From Bog-756 sp963725395 (GTDB taxonomy: Bacteria > Actinomycetota > Acidimicrobiia > Acidimicrobiales > RAAP-2), in assembly GCA_963725395.1 (NCBI GenBank), contig CAVRYH010000002.1, positions 1 through 64,000 of the forward strand: DNA of 64,000 bases, read 5' to 3'. Below the pieces are notes generated by a model that was given only the letters and a program-made list of their open reading frames with translations, had not been told where the DNA came from and searched no databases. The position numbers and the translations under genes are program-made. Every line of letters starts with the position of its first letter. Positions within the stretch are counted from its first letter, which is position 1. Below are positions 29,431 through 38,959 of this stretch, one piece after another.

Positions 29431-29552
29431 GACCAGTCACCCTAATCCTTGTCGACGTTCCGGCGGCTCGCGGTTCAACTCGACGTAATCCGGCCGACGG
29501 CGCCCCGGCTGTCCCCGGCTGCCGCAGTGGAGACCCGTTACGATGACCGTTG

Positions 29553-30887
29553 ATGACGAGCGAGGCTGAGCTTGGGAAACCAGACAGTGTCGAGGGGTCC
29601 TCCGAATCGAGTCTGGCCGGCCAACCAGCTGCGCCGGTGGTGATCCGGCCACGGCACTTCGCCTGCTTCGACGGACTCCGGGCCATTGCCGCGGTGTCAG
29701 TCCTGCTGTTGCACACGGCCTGGAGTTCGGGATTCACCTTGCGATCATCACTGGGCGCGTATACCAGTCGGCTGGAGATCGGCGTGTCGGTTTTCTTCCT
29801 GATCTCCGGGTTCCTGCTGTACCGACCGTTCGCCGTGTCCCATCTCTCGGGTCGCGCCGCACCCAACACCCGCAAGTTCTGGGCACGCCGGCTGCTGCGG
29901 ATCGTTCCGGCCTACTGGTTGGCCCTGACCGTCCTCACCTACGTCTTCCACGCCACCTCGATGGGTCCCGGTTGGCAGGGGGTGGTGATCCATTACTTCT
30001 TCCTGCAGATCTACTCCTCGACCCAGATCTTCTACGGGATCACCCAGGCGTGGTCCCTGTGCACCGAGATGACCTTCTATCTCGTGCTGCCGCTCTACGC
30101 CGCCATCGTGGTGGTGCGTCGCCGTTCGCAGGCCAATCAACTGGTGCGGGAGCTGGTCGGTGTGGTGGTCCTGTGCGCCATCAGCTTCGTATGGAGGTAC
30201 TGGGCCCTCAACCAGCCGCTGATCACCGAGCGGGGCGGGAAGTTCGTGGCCATCTGCGCACCCCACTGCCTGACGAGGGCCACCTATGCCACACTGCTGG
30301 TCGACTGGCTGCCGGCCTACCTCGATCTGTTCGGACTGGGGATCCTGCTGGCGGTGCTCAGCGCTTGGTACGCCGAACGGAATTCGGAGCCCCTGTGGCT
30401 GAGCAACCGCCTTATGCCCTGGCTCAGTTGGGCCGGTGCCGCGGTGGCCTTCGTGGTGGTCTCGCATGTGGACACCAATCACGACATCCTCAATTTTGTC
30501 GTCCCCCGCGTCAATCTGGAGAAACAGACTCTGTACGGGATCTTTGCCCTCCTCCTCCTGGTGCCGGCGGTGTTCGGGCCACAGGACCGCTCCCTCATCC
30601 GGCGCTTCCTCCGGACCTGGCCCATGGTCAGCCTCGGGGTGATCTCCTACGGGATCTATCTGTGGCACCTGCCGCTCATCACCCAGACCTTTACGTGGAC
30701 CGGGTGGAGGATGGACACGGTGCCGTTCTGGCTCCTGGCTGTCACCGTGCTCGGGATCTCCATCGGCTTCGCCTCGGCGAGCTACTTCGGTCTGGAACGG
30801 CCCCTCCTGCGGCTCAAGAGCCGCATCAGCTGGTGGGATCGAGGGTCGAGTGCACCCAGCGGGACGCCGGATGTCCTGACCGAATGA
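29553..30887 (+). CDS. Acyltransferase 3 family membrane protein
   Basis: The protein has 444 residues. The ATG at 29553 lies 8 bases after a TACGAT box (29539..29544), so the mRNA may be leaderless. Motifs are F-D-G-L-R-A-I-A-A-V-S-V with the active-site type His in L-L-L-H-T, F-F-L-I-S-G-F-L-L-Y, R-R-L-L-R-I-V-P-A-Y-W, and S-L-C-T-E-M-T-F-Y. The family transfers acyl groups to exported glycans or lipids. It is divergent from YfhO copy D. Confidence 0.85.
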   Translation: MTSEAELGKPDSVEGSSESSLAGQPAAPVVIRPRHFACFDGLRAIAAVSVLLLHTAWSSGFTLRSSLGAYTSRLEIGVSVFFLISGFLLYRPFAVSHLSGRAAPNTRKFWARRLLRIVPAYWLALTVLTYVFHATSMGPGWQGVVIHYFFLQIYSSTQIFYGITQAWSLCTEMTFYLVLPLYAAIVVVRRRSQANQLVRELVGVVVLCAISFVWRYWALNQPLITERGGKFVAICAPHCLTRATYATLLVDWLPAYLDLFGLGILLAVLSAWYAERNSEPLWLSNRLMPWLSWAGAAVAFVVVSHVDTNHDILNFVVPRVNLEKQTLYGIFALLLLVPAVFGPQDRSLIRRFLRTWPMVSLGVISYGIYLWHLPLITQTFTWTGWRMDTVPFWLLAVTVLGISIGFASASYFGLERPLLRLKSRISWWDRGSSAPSGTPDVLTE

Positions 30888-30908
30888 ATCCGATCCGGCG
30901 GTGGCGGG

Positions 30909-31784
30909 TTAGCTCGGGGGACCTTTGCGGCGCAGGCGATCCCAGTAGCCGAGCATCTTGCTCGCCGTCTGGTCGGACAGGCCGAGGCGCCGTTTGGTCC
31001 AGTCGTAAACCCGCAGCATCCGGGTGTCGGCGAAGATCAGGATCGAGCGCACTCCGTCCCCGGGCCTCGACCGGTACTCGGTCGACCGCACCGGCGGATC
31101 CTCCTCGACGCTGAAGTAGTAGAGCGCTAGGGAACGTCGGGCCACACCCTCGGGACACGCCATCGGATCGGGGTGGCCGTGGTATGAGGTGGGATCGGTG
31201 GAGAAGATCAGGGCCCGATTCAAGATCGGACTGACCCGCTCGACGCACTCCTTCATGTCGGCACTCCACAATTCGAGATCCCCTCCGTACTCCTGCTTCC
31301 AGTCCTCATTGAGATAGAGCAGGAGATTGGCCCGGCGCTGCCAATTCCGATTGTGGGGATGCACGGTGAAGTCGGCGTGGACATTGAGGAACCCGCCGGC
31401 GGTCGACTGGTGGAGTCCGCCTCCTTCCAGGGAGGGGTCGGCGATCAAGTCGTCTGCGCCGAGGAGCGTGCCGACGAACTCCACGAAGCGCGGCGAGTTG
31501 AGCTCCTCGAGGATGCGTTGGAGGGTGGGGCCCCAGGTGGTCGGATCGGTGTGGGAGAACTTGCGCTCGTTGACGTGGAGGTAGTTGTTCCAATGCTGTT
31601 GGTCGAGCACCGGGAACTCTGAGGCCGCTGCTTCAGCCACTCCGGGTTCGAGAAAGTTGTCGATCACGATGTGCGGAAACGGATGGGCGGACTGATAGCG
31701 CGACCGGAGGTCTTCGCCGTCGCGCTCCAGGCGGTCCATGTCCAGTACACGCTGGGGCGTCTCGATCTCGGGTTCAGTGGTCAT
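30909..31784 (-). CDS. 2OG-Fe(II) oxygenase, prolyl-4-hydroxylase type
   Basis: The protein has 291 residues from the ATG at 31784. The iron ligands appear as H136-x-D138 in the N-V-H-A-D-F motif and a distal His at 202 or 204 in Y-H-G-H-P. The 2-oxoglutarate-binding Arg is at 216 or 217. This is the double-stranded beta-helix pattern of P4H-like dioxygenases that hydroxylate proteins or small molecules. No signal peptide is seen, so it is cytoplasmic. Its substrate is unknown; similar genes occur in glycan loci. Confidence 0.85.
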   Translation of the reverse strand: MTTEPEIETPQRVLDMDRLERDGEDLRSRYQSAHPFPHIVIDNFLEPGVAEAAASEFPVLDQQHWNNYLHVNERKFSHTDPTTWGPTLQRILEELNSPRFVEFVGTLLGADDLIADPSLEGGGLHQSTAGGFLNVHADFTVHPHNRNWQRRANLLLYLNEDWKQEYGGDLELWSADMKECVERVSPILNRALIFSTDPTSYHGHPDPMACPEGVARRSLALYYFSVEEDPPVRSTEYRSRPGDGVRSILIFADTRMLRVYDWTKRRLGLSDQTASKMLGYWDRLRRKGPPS

Positions 31785-32056
31785 GGTCGGTCGGTCCCCG
31801 CTCCCGTCCACCCAGACAGGGGCAGCTGGGATGCCCACGCCGGGGGAGCGCCACAGACCCGTCGGGGGTCAGCCACCCGCTGGCCCTCTGGGATGCCGCC
31901 GGGCCGTTCATCGAACTTGTCCATCGTGATCACGATCCCCCTCGTCGGCCGCACGTTCGGTGCGAGACCGGTCCTCCCAACTCGCCAGCCGAGACTACAA
32001 GTCCCGGCGAAATAACTCCAGGAAGAGGCGCCCACACGTTAGACACGGTGCGTGGT

Positions 32057-32380
32057 TCACCGTAGCTCGGGCGGCGCTCCGGCCTCGGTGGCGACCGCGA
32101 CATCATCCCTGAGATCGGCCCCGGCGATCTGGACGAAGAGCCTGTTGAGGACGATGAACTCGACCGGTAACAGAACCCACCCCGGACCCAGCGGCGGTTG
32201 AGGGTGTAGGAGGAAATGCCGACTATCACGTTGGCGAACAGGGTGCCGATCACCTCGGACCACAATCGAAGTACTCCCCACCCCAAGGTCAGGTGACCAG
32301 CGCGGTGAGGGCGAGGATGGCAGAGGCCATCGTGTAGCGAGGTTCGTTCAAGACCTTCCGACGGAGCCACGGCGCAGGCC
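32057..32380 (-). pseudogene. Degenerate GtrA-family membrane protein
   Basis: Pieces of a GtrA-like protein are spread over three frames. One frame ends in L-A-L-T-A-L-V-T; the next carries F-A-N-V-I-V-G-I-S-S-Y-T-L-N-R-R-W-V, the typical third-helix motif of actinobacterial GtrA proteins. A third holds the tail L-N-R-L-F-V-Q-I-A-G to 32057. GtrA proteins are thought to flip polyprenyl-phosphate sugars. At least two frameshifts are needed to join the parts, so it is probably dead. Confidence 0.5.
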
Positions 32381-32460
32381 TTCCCGACCGCCTCGATCCG
32401 GCCTCCACCGTGCGGGTTGCGACGGCGGTTCGCCGGGCTCGTTGGCTACACTCGTGCAGA

Positions 32461-34632
32461 ATGGGGGAGCATGGAGCCGTCGCCGTCGGGGAGCTGCCCT
32501 TCGTACCGACCGGGTCCGCCCCCGGTACCGACGACCCGCGCTCGACCGAGCAGGACGAGCCTCCGGCCGACCACGGAGGGGGCCGGACCGAGATTGACGC
32601 CGGTCGCCGCCGGTTCACGCTCGCCGCCATTGTCGCGATGGCTTGCACCTCGGTCCCGTTCGTCTGGATCCTCTGGTCCTTGTGGGGGCCGACCCAACCG
32701 CTGAGGCCGTCCAACTATCAGGACAACTTCTACGATCTCCAGGCCCGGGCCATGTTCCACGGCCATCTGTGGCTGGCCAACGGTGCCCTCGGGATCGAAG
32801 GGTTCATACACGGCGGTCACACGTATACCTACTTCGGCCTGTTCCCGTCGATCATTCGCATGCCGATCCTGGCCGTCACCAACAGCCTCGACGGTCGGCT
32901 CACAGCACCCTGTCTGTTGGCCGCCTGGCTGCTGACCGGACTGTTCACCACCTTGCTCTTCTGGCGCGTCCGCTTCCTCGTCCGCGGTGACACGGTTGTG
33001 GGCCGGAGCGAGGCGACGGCCTACGGGGTCCTGGTGGCCACCGCTATGGCGGGAACGATCTGGATGCTGTTGGCCGCCACGCCCTTCGTCTTCAACGAGG
33101 ACATCGCCTGGAGCGTGTGCCTGACGATCGGAAGCCTCTTCGCACTTCTCGGGGTGATCGAGCGACCGTCGTGGGGCCGGGTGGTCGCCAGTGGCGTCCT
33201 GGTCCTGTGCGCCAACCTCGACCGATCGACGACGGGGTGGGCGTGCGCGGTCGGTGCCGGTCTGATCGCCGCCTGGTTCCTCCTCGGCCGGGGGGGACCG
33301 GAGAACCGCCGATGGTGGTGGCCGGTGCTTCTGGCCGGCCTCGTTCCCCTGGCGGTCGGATGTGTCGTCAACTACTCCAAGTTCGGCGTTCTGTTCGGAG
33401 TCTCCAATTACGAGCAGGTCTGGACGCACGTGAACGCCTACCGGCGGAAGTTCCTCGCCGCCAACCACAATGCAGAAGAGGGCATCATTTTTGTGCCCAC
33501 CAACTTCGTCACCTACCTGCGCCCCAACGGTCTGCGCCTCAGCTCCATCTTCCCCTTCATCACACTGCCGGCCCGTCCGCCGGCCGCGCTGGGTGGGGTC
33601 CTTTTCGACCGCAGGTACCGCACCGCCAGCATCACCGCCTCGACGCCGCTCCTGTTCGCCTTGAGCTGCTGGGGGATGATCACCGCGTTCCGACCTCGGC
33701 CGGTCGGGAAGGTGGCGCTCACCCGACTGCTACTCCTGGCTGCGGGCAGCGCCGGGGCCGCCCTTTTACTGTGGGGGTACATCGCCCCGCGGTACCTCGG
33801 GGACTTCGTGCCCTTTCTGGTACTGGCCAGCGCAGTGGCCATGGCCGACATCTGGCGTCGGCTGGACGGCAGGTCCCGTCGCCTGCGCCTCGGGTCGCTG
33901 GCTGTGTTGACAGTGGCTGCACTGTTCAGCATCGTGGCCAACTTCGGTATCGCGGTGACCCCGAACGAGGAGTGGATCGGCAACCAGGCCCTCCACTATG
34001 TGGAGGCCCAGAAAGCAGTCGCCGATCTCACGGGGCAGTCCCTCCGGTCCCGCGTCGTGCGGGGCAACTCCCTTCCGGCGTGGGGCCCGGCCGATCAGCT
34101 CTACGTCGTAGGCAACTGTGACGGCCTCTACGTCTCCAACGGCGAGGACTACTCGACGGTTCCGAGCCAGCAGTTCTCTCGCACCACCTGGCTGGCCGTC
34201 GAGCGCGGTCACGCCTTCATGCACAGCTTTCGCCTCACCGTCGGTCCGGTGACAGACGGCACCGAGACCCTCTCTCTGGTACGCGCCGGGAACAGCACGG
34301 TGGTGATAAGCGCCTCCAAGACTCAGAACGCTGGCTGGGTCGAGCTGACCTACAGCGTCGAGAGCCCGGGCCAGAACCAGGCCGGCACCTCCTTCGAGGT
34401 TCCGGCGAACTCGACCCACGCGGTGCAGGTGATCACTGATCCGGCCAAGCACCTGTTCGAGGCCACCACCGATGGAGCCATCGGTCTGGAGAAGGTGGCC
34501 TATGTCGATCGGCCCATCGTGTCGGAGGCCGCCCCCGGCCACTCCGAGGGCGTACCCCCCGCCCTCACGGCAGTGGACACGACGAACTCCTTGCCGTCTC
34601 CCACCTTGTGTCTGGACCTGATCGGTCGGTGA
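32461..34632 (+). CDS. Polytopic membrane protein, GT-C-like, paralog of the first gene
   Basis: The protein has 723 residues. The ATG at 32461 lies 8 bases after TACACT (32447..32452), which suggests a leaderless mRNA; an in-frame GTG at 32410 is the alternative. After the first membrane segment comes Y-Q-D-N-F-Y-D-L-Q-A-R-A-M, then H-G-H-L-W-L and G-L-F-P-S. About ten membrane segments and a C-terminal exported domain (from about residue 500) follow. This is the complete version of the protein cut at the window start. It is likely a glycan-assembly enzyme, but its reaction is unknown. Confidence 0.8.
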   Translation: MGEHGAVAVGELPFVPTGSAPGTDDPRSTEQDEPPADHGGGRTEIDAGRRRFTLAAIVAMACTSVPFVWILWSLWGPTQPLRPSNYQDNFYDLQARAMFHGHLWLANGALGIEGFIHGGHTYTYFGLFPSIIRMPILAVTNSLDGRLTAPCLLAAWLLTGLFTTLLFWRVRFLVRGDTVVGRSEATAYGVLVATAMAGTIWMLLAATPFVFNEDIAWSVCLTIGSLFALLGVIERPSWGRVVASGVLVLCANLDRSTTGWACAVGAGLIAAWFLLGRGGPENRRWWWPVLLAGLVPLAVGCVVNYSKFGVLFGVSNYEQVWTHVNAYRRKFLAANHNAEEGIIFVPTNFVTYLRPNGLRLSSIFPFITLPARPPAALGGVLFDRRYRTASITASTPLLFALSCWGMITAFRPRPVGKVALTRLLLLAAGSAGAALLLWGYIAPRYLGDFVPFLVLASAVAMADIWRRLDGRSRRLRLGSLAVLTVAALFSIVANFGIAVTPNEEWIGNQALHYVEAQKAVADLTGQSLRSRVVRGNSLPAWGPADQLYVVGNCDGLYVSNGEDYSTVPSQQFSRTTWLAVERGHAFMHSFRLTVGPVTDGTETLSLVRAGNSTVVISASKTQNAGWVELTYSVESPGQNQAGTSFEVPANSTHAVQVITDPAKHLFEATTDGAIGLEKVAYVDRPIVSEAAPGHSEGVPPALTAVDTTNSLPSPTLCLDLIGR

Positions 34633-34639
34633 CCGGTTG

Positions 34640-35629
34640 TCAGGTCAGCGGCTTCCGGGCCTCGAAATCGATGATGCCTCCTTCGTCGCCCAGCCAGGCC
34701 ACGCTCTCGTAGGGCAGGGAGGCGAGTAGAAGGCCGGCGTAGATCGGCGTCTTGCCGTAGTGCATCCGGGGACGCCATCCCCAGCGCACGAGGGTGTTCT
34801 GGAGTGAGATGGTCGTCAGGATGTGGGGAGCGGTCTTGATCTTGACGTGATCGAATCCGACGTCCCCGAGCAACTGGGAGAGTCCCGGCCTCGACGGTAT
34901 CTGGAGGTGACGGGGAAAGTGGTAGCCGCCCCAGTTGCGACCGAAGATCTTCAGGTCCCACGACGAAACCGTGGGCAACTGACCGATCACGCTCCCACCC
35001 GGACGCAGGAGGTCGTAGGCGCGTTCGAGCATGATGCGTGGGTAGATCACGTGTTCCAGGATGTGGTTCATCGACACAACGTCGTAGATGCCGACGTGGC
35101 CGGACAGGTCGGCGGTCTCGAGTGTGCCCTCGAGCACGTCGTAGCCACGGGCCCGGCCCTTGGCGGCGATCTCGGGCTGGATCTCGATCCCCGCGCACTC
35201 GAGGTCGAGGAATCGGCGCAGCTCGTCGAAGTGCCGGCAGTCGCCGGTGCCCACGTCGAAGAGGCGGCCCGGCCGGTTGGTGATCAACCGTCCGTAGTAG
35301 CGGGCGCGTGCACGGGCCCTGACCTCCACCAGGAGGCGGGCCAGGCTCCCGTGGTTCTCGTTGTAGGCGTGGTAGTCGCTCGGATAGAACGGCGGGAGCT
35401 CGGCCTCGGTCGGGCGTGGATTCAGAAACTCCGAGGCACAGGCGTCGCAGCGCTGGATGGTGAAGGTGCGGGGTGTCTCCACGAAGTACTCGAGGTCGGT
35501 GACGTCGGTCCGGTGGAGTCGGGTCCGGTCGGAGCCGCAGATCGGGCAGGTGACCGCCGAGCAGCCGGAGGCGTCGGATGCCTCCTCGGTCCGCGCCATA
35601 CCCTTCGCGTCCCTCCGCACCGACTCCAT
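34640..35629 (-). CDS. Class I SAM methyltransferase with N-terminal zinc-ribbon-like motif
   Basis: The protein has 329 residues. The ATG at 35629 is preceded by AGAAGGA at good spacing. A C-P-I-C-G plus C-D-A-C pair near the N-terminus forms a zinc-ribbon-like unit, as in many sugar methyltransferases of the type-12 group. The SAM motif is F-D-V-G-T-G-D, followed by M-N-H-I-L-E-H-V. The C-terminal part has F-P-R-H-L. It faces the desaturase gene divergently, and its neighbours suggest a lipid- or sugar-modifying role. Confidence 0.85.
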   Translation of the reverse strand: MESVRRDAKGMARTEEASDASGCSAVTCPICGSDRTRLHRTDVTDLEYFVETPRTFTIQRCDACASEFLNPRPTEAELPPFYPSDYHAYNENHGSLARLLVEVRARARARYYGRLITNRPGRLFDVGTGDCRHFDELRRFLDLECAGIEIQPEIAAKGRARGYDVLEGTLETADLSGHVGIYDVVSMNHILEHVIYPRIMLERAYDLLRPGGSVIGQLPTVSSWDLKIFGRNWGGYHFPRHLQIPSRPGLSQLLGDVGFDHVKIKTAPHILTTISLQNTLVRWGWRPRMHYGKTPIYAGLLLASLPYESVAWLGDEGGIIDFEARKPLT

Positions 35630-35668
35630 GGATTGGTCCTTCTCCCGATTGATCGGCTCCTGGTTCGT

Positions 35669-35678
35669 ACTGTACAGT
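35669..35678. promoter_or_regulatory. Palindrome in the divergent promoter region before the desaturase
   Basis: The perfect 10-bp palindrome ACTGTACAGT lies in the 69-bp gap between divergent genes. It overlaps a possible -10 box (TACAGT, 35673..35678) with TTGATC 18 bases upstream. It could be a repressor site. Confidence 0.35.
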
Positions 35679-35698
35679 CACGCGGGGAGGGATCTCGA

Positions 35699-36916
35699 AT
35701 GATGGCGACGCAAAGGGGCAACGGGGGGTCCGCCGGCAAGGAGCGACTCTGGCGGGAGCAGGTAGAAGCTCTGGTCGATCCTGAGGAGTTGCGGGCCCTG
35801 ACCCAGCCGTCGCTCTCCGACAGCGTCATGGCCACCGCGGTGCTGTGGTTCGAGGTGGTCGTGCTGCTGACTGCGGCGAACCTGCTGCCGCGTCTGCCGC
35901 TGGGGTGGGCCCTTGTCGCAGGGATCCTCATCGTCGGGTTGATGGGCTTGCGCATGAACGCCTTCGGAGTGATCGTGCACGAGGGGTCACATGGTTTTCT
36001 GGCCAAGTCCCGCAAGCTCAATGACCGGTTGTGCAATTGGGCGGTGGCCTTTTGGACAATCAACTCGGTGGAGGAGTACCGCCCCACCCACCGGCTGCAC
36101 CACCGCTACCTCGGACAGGAGCGGGATCCGGACCGAACCTTCTATCTGGTGCCGGCCCGCCGCGGCGCCCTGACGGGGCTCCTCTTGCAGGACCTCCTCG
36201 GGGTCACGGCATTCCGCAGGGCAACCAATCGCATCGCTGGGACGTCACAGGAGTCGGGGGCCCCGGCGAGCTTGTTGGCACGGCCCCAGCTCCTCATCGG
36301 GAAGGCCGTGACCCAGTTGGTCATCCTCGGTCAGTTCCTCCTGTTCCAGGGCGTGGCGCGAGGAGTGCTGTTCTACGTTGTGTTCTGGCTCTTGCCGATC
36401 ATCTGCATGTACCCGATGATCCTGCGGCTGAAGACCATCACCGAGCACTACGACCCGGGCCTGCGTGACCCGGCCAACATCCGCTGGACGGCACGGACGA
36501 GCGCTGCCGGCCGCATCCAGAACCATGTGGTGGGAGCCCGAATGGAATACCACTTCGAGCACCACGTGCTCCCAGCGATTCCATACCCAGGACTGAAGCG
36601 TTTGCACAGAGAACTCGGACAGTCGGGATTATTCGAACATCACGGTGAAGTCCTTTCGGGGGGATACGTTCACTATCTGGTTCGGGCGGTGTCTGCCAGC
36701 TTCGGGGCGGCCAGGCGCAACCGGGCCACCGCTCCGAACGCCACCGCTCCGAATTCCGCCGCCCCGGAGGTCACCCACTCCGAGGCCACCGCTCCGGACG
36801 GTGGCACCCCGGCCGCCGCTGCTCCGCAGACCACCGCACCCAAGGACAGCGCACTGTCGGTGAGCCCCGCCTCGGCGAGCTCCGGGAGCGGCGAGCATCC
36901 GCCACCTCCGCGTTGA
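35699..36916 (+). CDS. Membrane fatty acid desaturase family protein
   Basis: The protein has 405 residues from the ATG at 35699, which follows GGGGAGGG at 6-7 bases. The three histidine boxes of the di-iron desaturase/hydroxylase family are present in order: H-E-G-S-H, H-R-L-H-H and H-F-E-H-H. Four or so membrane segments lie between them. It would insert a double bond or hydroxyl in an acyl or carotenoid-like chain, but the sequence does not show the substrate. An unusual 75-residue tail rich in Ala, Pro and Thr with repeated T-A-P units follows the catalytic part. Confidence 0.85.
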   Translation: MMATQRGNGGSAGKERLWREQVEALVDPEELRALTQPSLSDSVMATAVLWFEVVVLLTAANLLPRLPLGWALVAGILIVGLMGLRMNAFGVIVHEGSHGFLAKSRKLNDRLCNWAVAFWTINSVEEYRPTHRLHHRYLGQERDPDRTFYLVPARRGALTGLLLQDLLGVTAFRRATNRIAGTSQESGAPASLLARPQLLIGKAVTQLVILGQFLLFQGVARGVLFYVVFWLLPIICMYPMILRLKTITEHYDPGLRDPANIRWTARTSAAGRIQNHVVGARMEYHFEHHVLPAIPYPGLKRLHRELGQSGLFEHHGEVLSGGYVHYLVRAVSASFGAARRNRATAPNATAPNSAAPEVTHSEATAPDGGTPAAAAPQTTAPKDSALSVSPASASSGSGEHPPPPR

Positions 36917-37165
36917 GCCCCGGCCGACCGTCGACGTCGGCCTCCGCTGAGGAGCCCGATCGACCCTGACGACAGAAGAGGTCATCCGATCGGCGAATGA
37001 CAAGAGTTCGGCGATCCGCCGCCTTCCGATGGGTTCGCGCACGGTGCGTCAAAATGCCCCTCTCGAAGCTTCGGACGGTAGTGGGACCGAGGTCCTGCCT
37101 GCCGCACTGTCCCAACCCTCGATGCATCGTTGTTGGTGACGGCCCGGTAGCGGCGACCTTCGTGG

Positions 37166-37605
37166 CTAGAACAAGATTCGGTCCAGGGTGGAAAGATGGG
37201 CGACGAGAGTGTGGGTGTGGGTATTGCCACTACGAACCACAATCCGGGGGTCGGTGGGTACGTGGTGTGAGCGGTCGCAACGTCCACCGGGTTCCTGTTC
37301 GTCGATGTCCCTGAACGCGTTGCAACTGATCGGGAGGGCCACCAAGGTTGGCCCGCTGCAGGTAACCGTGTAGGTGACCTGCAGGGCCGCGACGGGGGTG
37401 CCCGGTCCCTCGGCCACCGAGCAGGGTATCGACGAGAGGGAAACGGCCCCCTGATGGTCGGCGTGCAGCTTTTGGTAGTGCGGGGCATCGCTGAGAAGCT
37501 CATGTCCGTTGGATCCGATCACCTTCGGCAGGTATTCGATGAAGCCACTGTCGCCGAGGTACCGGAGCCGCGTCCGGAAAGTGTCAACCAGGAGCCGGAG
37601 CCACA
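37166..37605 (-). pseudogene. C-terminal remnant of a PTPS-related membrane protein, cut by IS30
   Basis: The minus-strand translation (F-I-E-Y-L-P-K-V, S-S-I-P-C-S-V-A, A-L-P-I-S, P-T-D-P-R-I-V-V and the ending D-R-I-L-F) matches the last 150 residues of the protein at 9817..11688. It starts exactly at the IS30 element, and no matching upstream part is clear beyond it. The second copy was therefore probably already truncated, or lost its front half around the insertion. Confidence 0.7.
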
Positions 37606-37608
37606 GTG

Positions 37609-38837
37609 GGCGGATTCAAGGGATCACTGCAATTCCTCGGTGAGTCGATGACGCTGCGTCGACCAACCCGAGGAGTGAGAAGTGGCCCCACATTTGACCG
37701 TTGAGCAGAAGCGAGCCGTCCACCGTCTGAGAAGCCGAGGCCTCTCTCTGCGTGCTGTGGCGAGAGAGGTCGGCTGCACGGCACCGGGCGTCGTGTGCGT
37801 ACTCGAGCGGACGCCGATCGTTCCGCCTCGTCCGGATCTCTGGCGGCCAGGGCCGTCCCGACTGCAGATGTCCGAGCGGGAGGAGATCAGCCTCGGCCTT
37901 CTCGCCGGTCTGTCCCTCACCGCCATCGCCCACAGCCTCGGTCGGTCGCCTTCGACGGTATCTCGGGAGGTTGCAGCCAACGGCGGTGCATCTGACTATC
38001 GGGCGTGGCGGGCCCACCAACATGCCTATCGAGCAGCTCGCCGTCCAAAAGTCGCGAAGTTGACCCACCGTCCGCTCGCTGACCAGGTCAACACGTGGCT
38101 AGCTACCTGGTGGTCACCCGATCAGATCGCCAAGCGCTTGCGCATCGAGTTCCCGGACGATCCGATGATGCAGGTGAGCCACGAGACGATCTACCAGTCA
38201 CTGTTCGTGCAGGGGCGGGGCGAACTACGCCGTGAACTGGCCCGTTGCCTGCGCTCTGGCCAAGTGCGCCGCAGGAGGAAGGACCGCCCGCGACCCAAAG
38301 GAGAGCTCCCCGACATGGTGACCCTCTCGGAGCGCCCGGCCGAAGTGGACGACCGGGCCGTTCCTGGACACTGGGAGGGAGACCTCATTTGCGGCTCGAT
38401 GAACCGATCGGCAGTGGGAACCCTGGTCGAGCGGCAGACCCGCTATGTGATGCTGCTCCACCTGCCGGACAGCCACGAAGCCACCGCGGTGCAAACGGCG
38501 ATGGAGAAGGCCATCAAGACCATGCCGGCCGACCTCTTCAAGACGCTCACCTGGGACCGAGGAAAGGAGATGGCGCGCCACGTGGACATCAAGGTCCACA
38601 CCGGCGTCCAGGTCTATTTCTGCGATCCGCACAGCCCTTGGCAACGGGGATCGAACGAGAACACCAACGGCCTCCTCCGCCAATTCCTTCCGAAGGGCAC
38701 TGATCTCTCAGTTCACAGCGCCAAGGATCTGGCCAAGATCGCAGCCCTGCTCAACGACCGGCCTCGCAAGACGCTCGGATACATGAAACCATCGGAGAAG
38801 CTCGCCGAGCTCGTTGCGATGACTCCTTGAACCCGCC
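37609..38837 (+). mobile_element. IS30-family insertion sequence
   Basis: The 1229-bp element carries one transposase gene. The left end (37609..37632) and right end (38814..38837) form imperfect inverted repeats of about 24 bp with 19 matches, sharing GGCGG and TTCAAGG. The flanks 37606..37608 and 38838..38840 are both GTG, a 3-bp target duplication as expected for IS30. The transposase stop lies inside the right repeat. It appears intact and recent enough to keep its duplication. Confidence 0.9.
37682..38830 (+). CDS. IS30 family transposase
   Basis: The protein has 382 residues from a GTG with CGAGGAGTGAG upstream. An N-terminal helix-turn-helix pair (R-G-L-S-L-R-A-V-A-R-E-V-G and S-L-T-A-I-A-H-S-L-G-R) binds the element ends. 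The DDE catalytic core shows G-H-W-E-G-D-L, T-W-D-R-G-K-E and N-E-N-T-N-G, the IS30 arrangement with about 33 residues between the last D and E. No stop or frameshift is seen, so it is probably active. Confidence 0.95.
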   Translation: MAPHLTVEQKRAVHRLRSRGLSLRAVAREVGCTAPGVVCVLERTPIVPPRPDLWRPGPSRLQMSEREEISLGLLAGLSLTAIAHSLGRSPSTVSREVAANGGASDYRAWRAHQHAYRAARRPKVAKLTHRPLADQVNTWLATWWSPDQIAKRLRIEFPDDPMMQVSHETIYQSLFVQGRGELRRELARCLRSGQVRRRRKDRPRPKGELPDMVTLSERPAEVDDRAVPGHWEGDLICGSMNRSAVGTLVERQTRYVMLLHLPDSHEATAVQTAMEKAIKTMPADLFKTLTWDRGKEMARHVDIKVHTGVQVYFCDPHSPWQRGSNENTNGLLRQFLPKGTDLSVHSAKDLAKIAALLNDRPRKTLGYMKPSEKLAELVAMTP

Positions 38838-38959
38838 GTGGAAAGCATGAACCGGAATTTCACAGGAATGCGCACCGGTTCGTCCTCTTGTTGCGCGGCC
38901 AGACGGACCAGCTCGCGCTCTCCCGCGCGTCGATATACAACGCTCTGAACTGGAATTAT

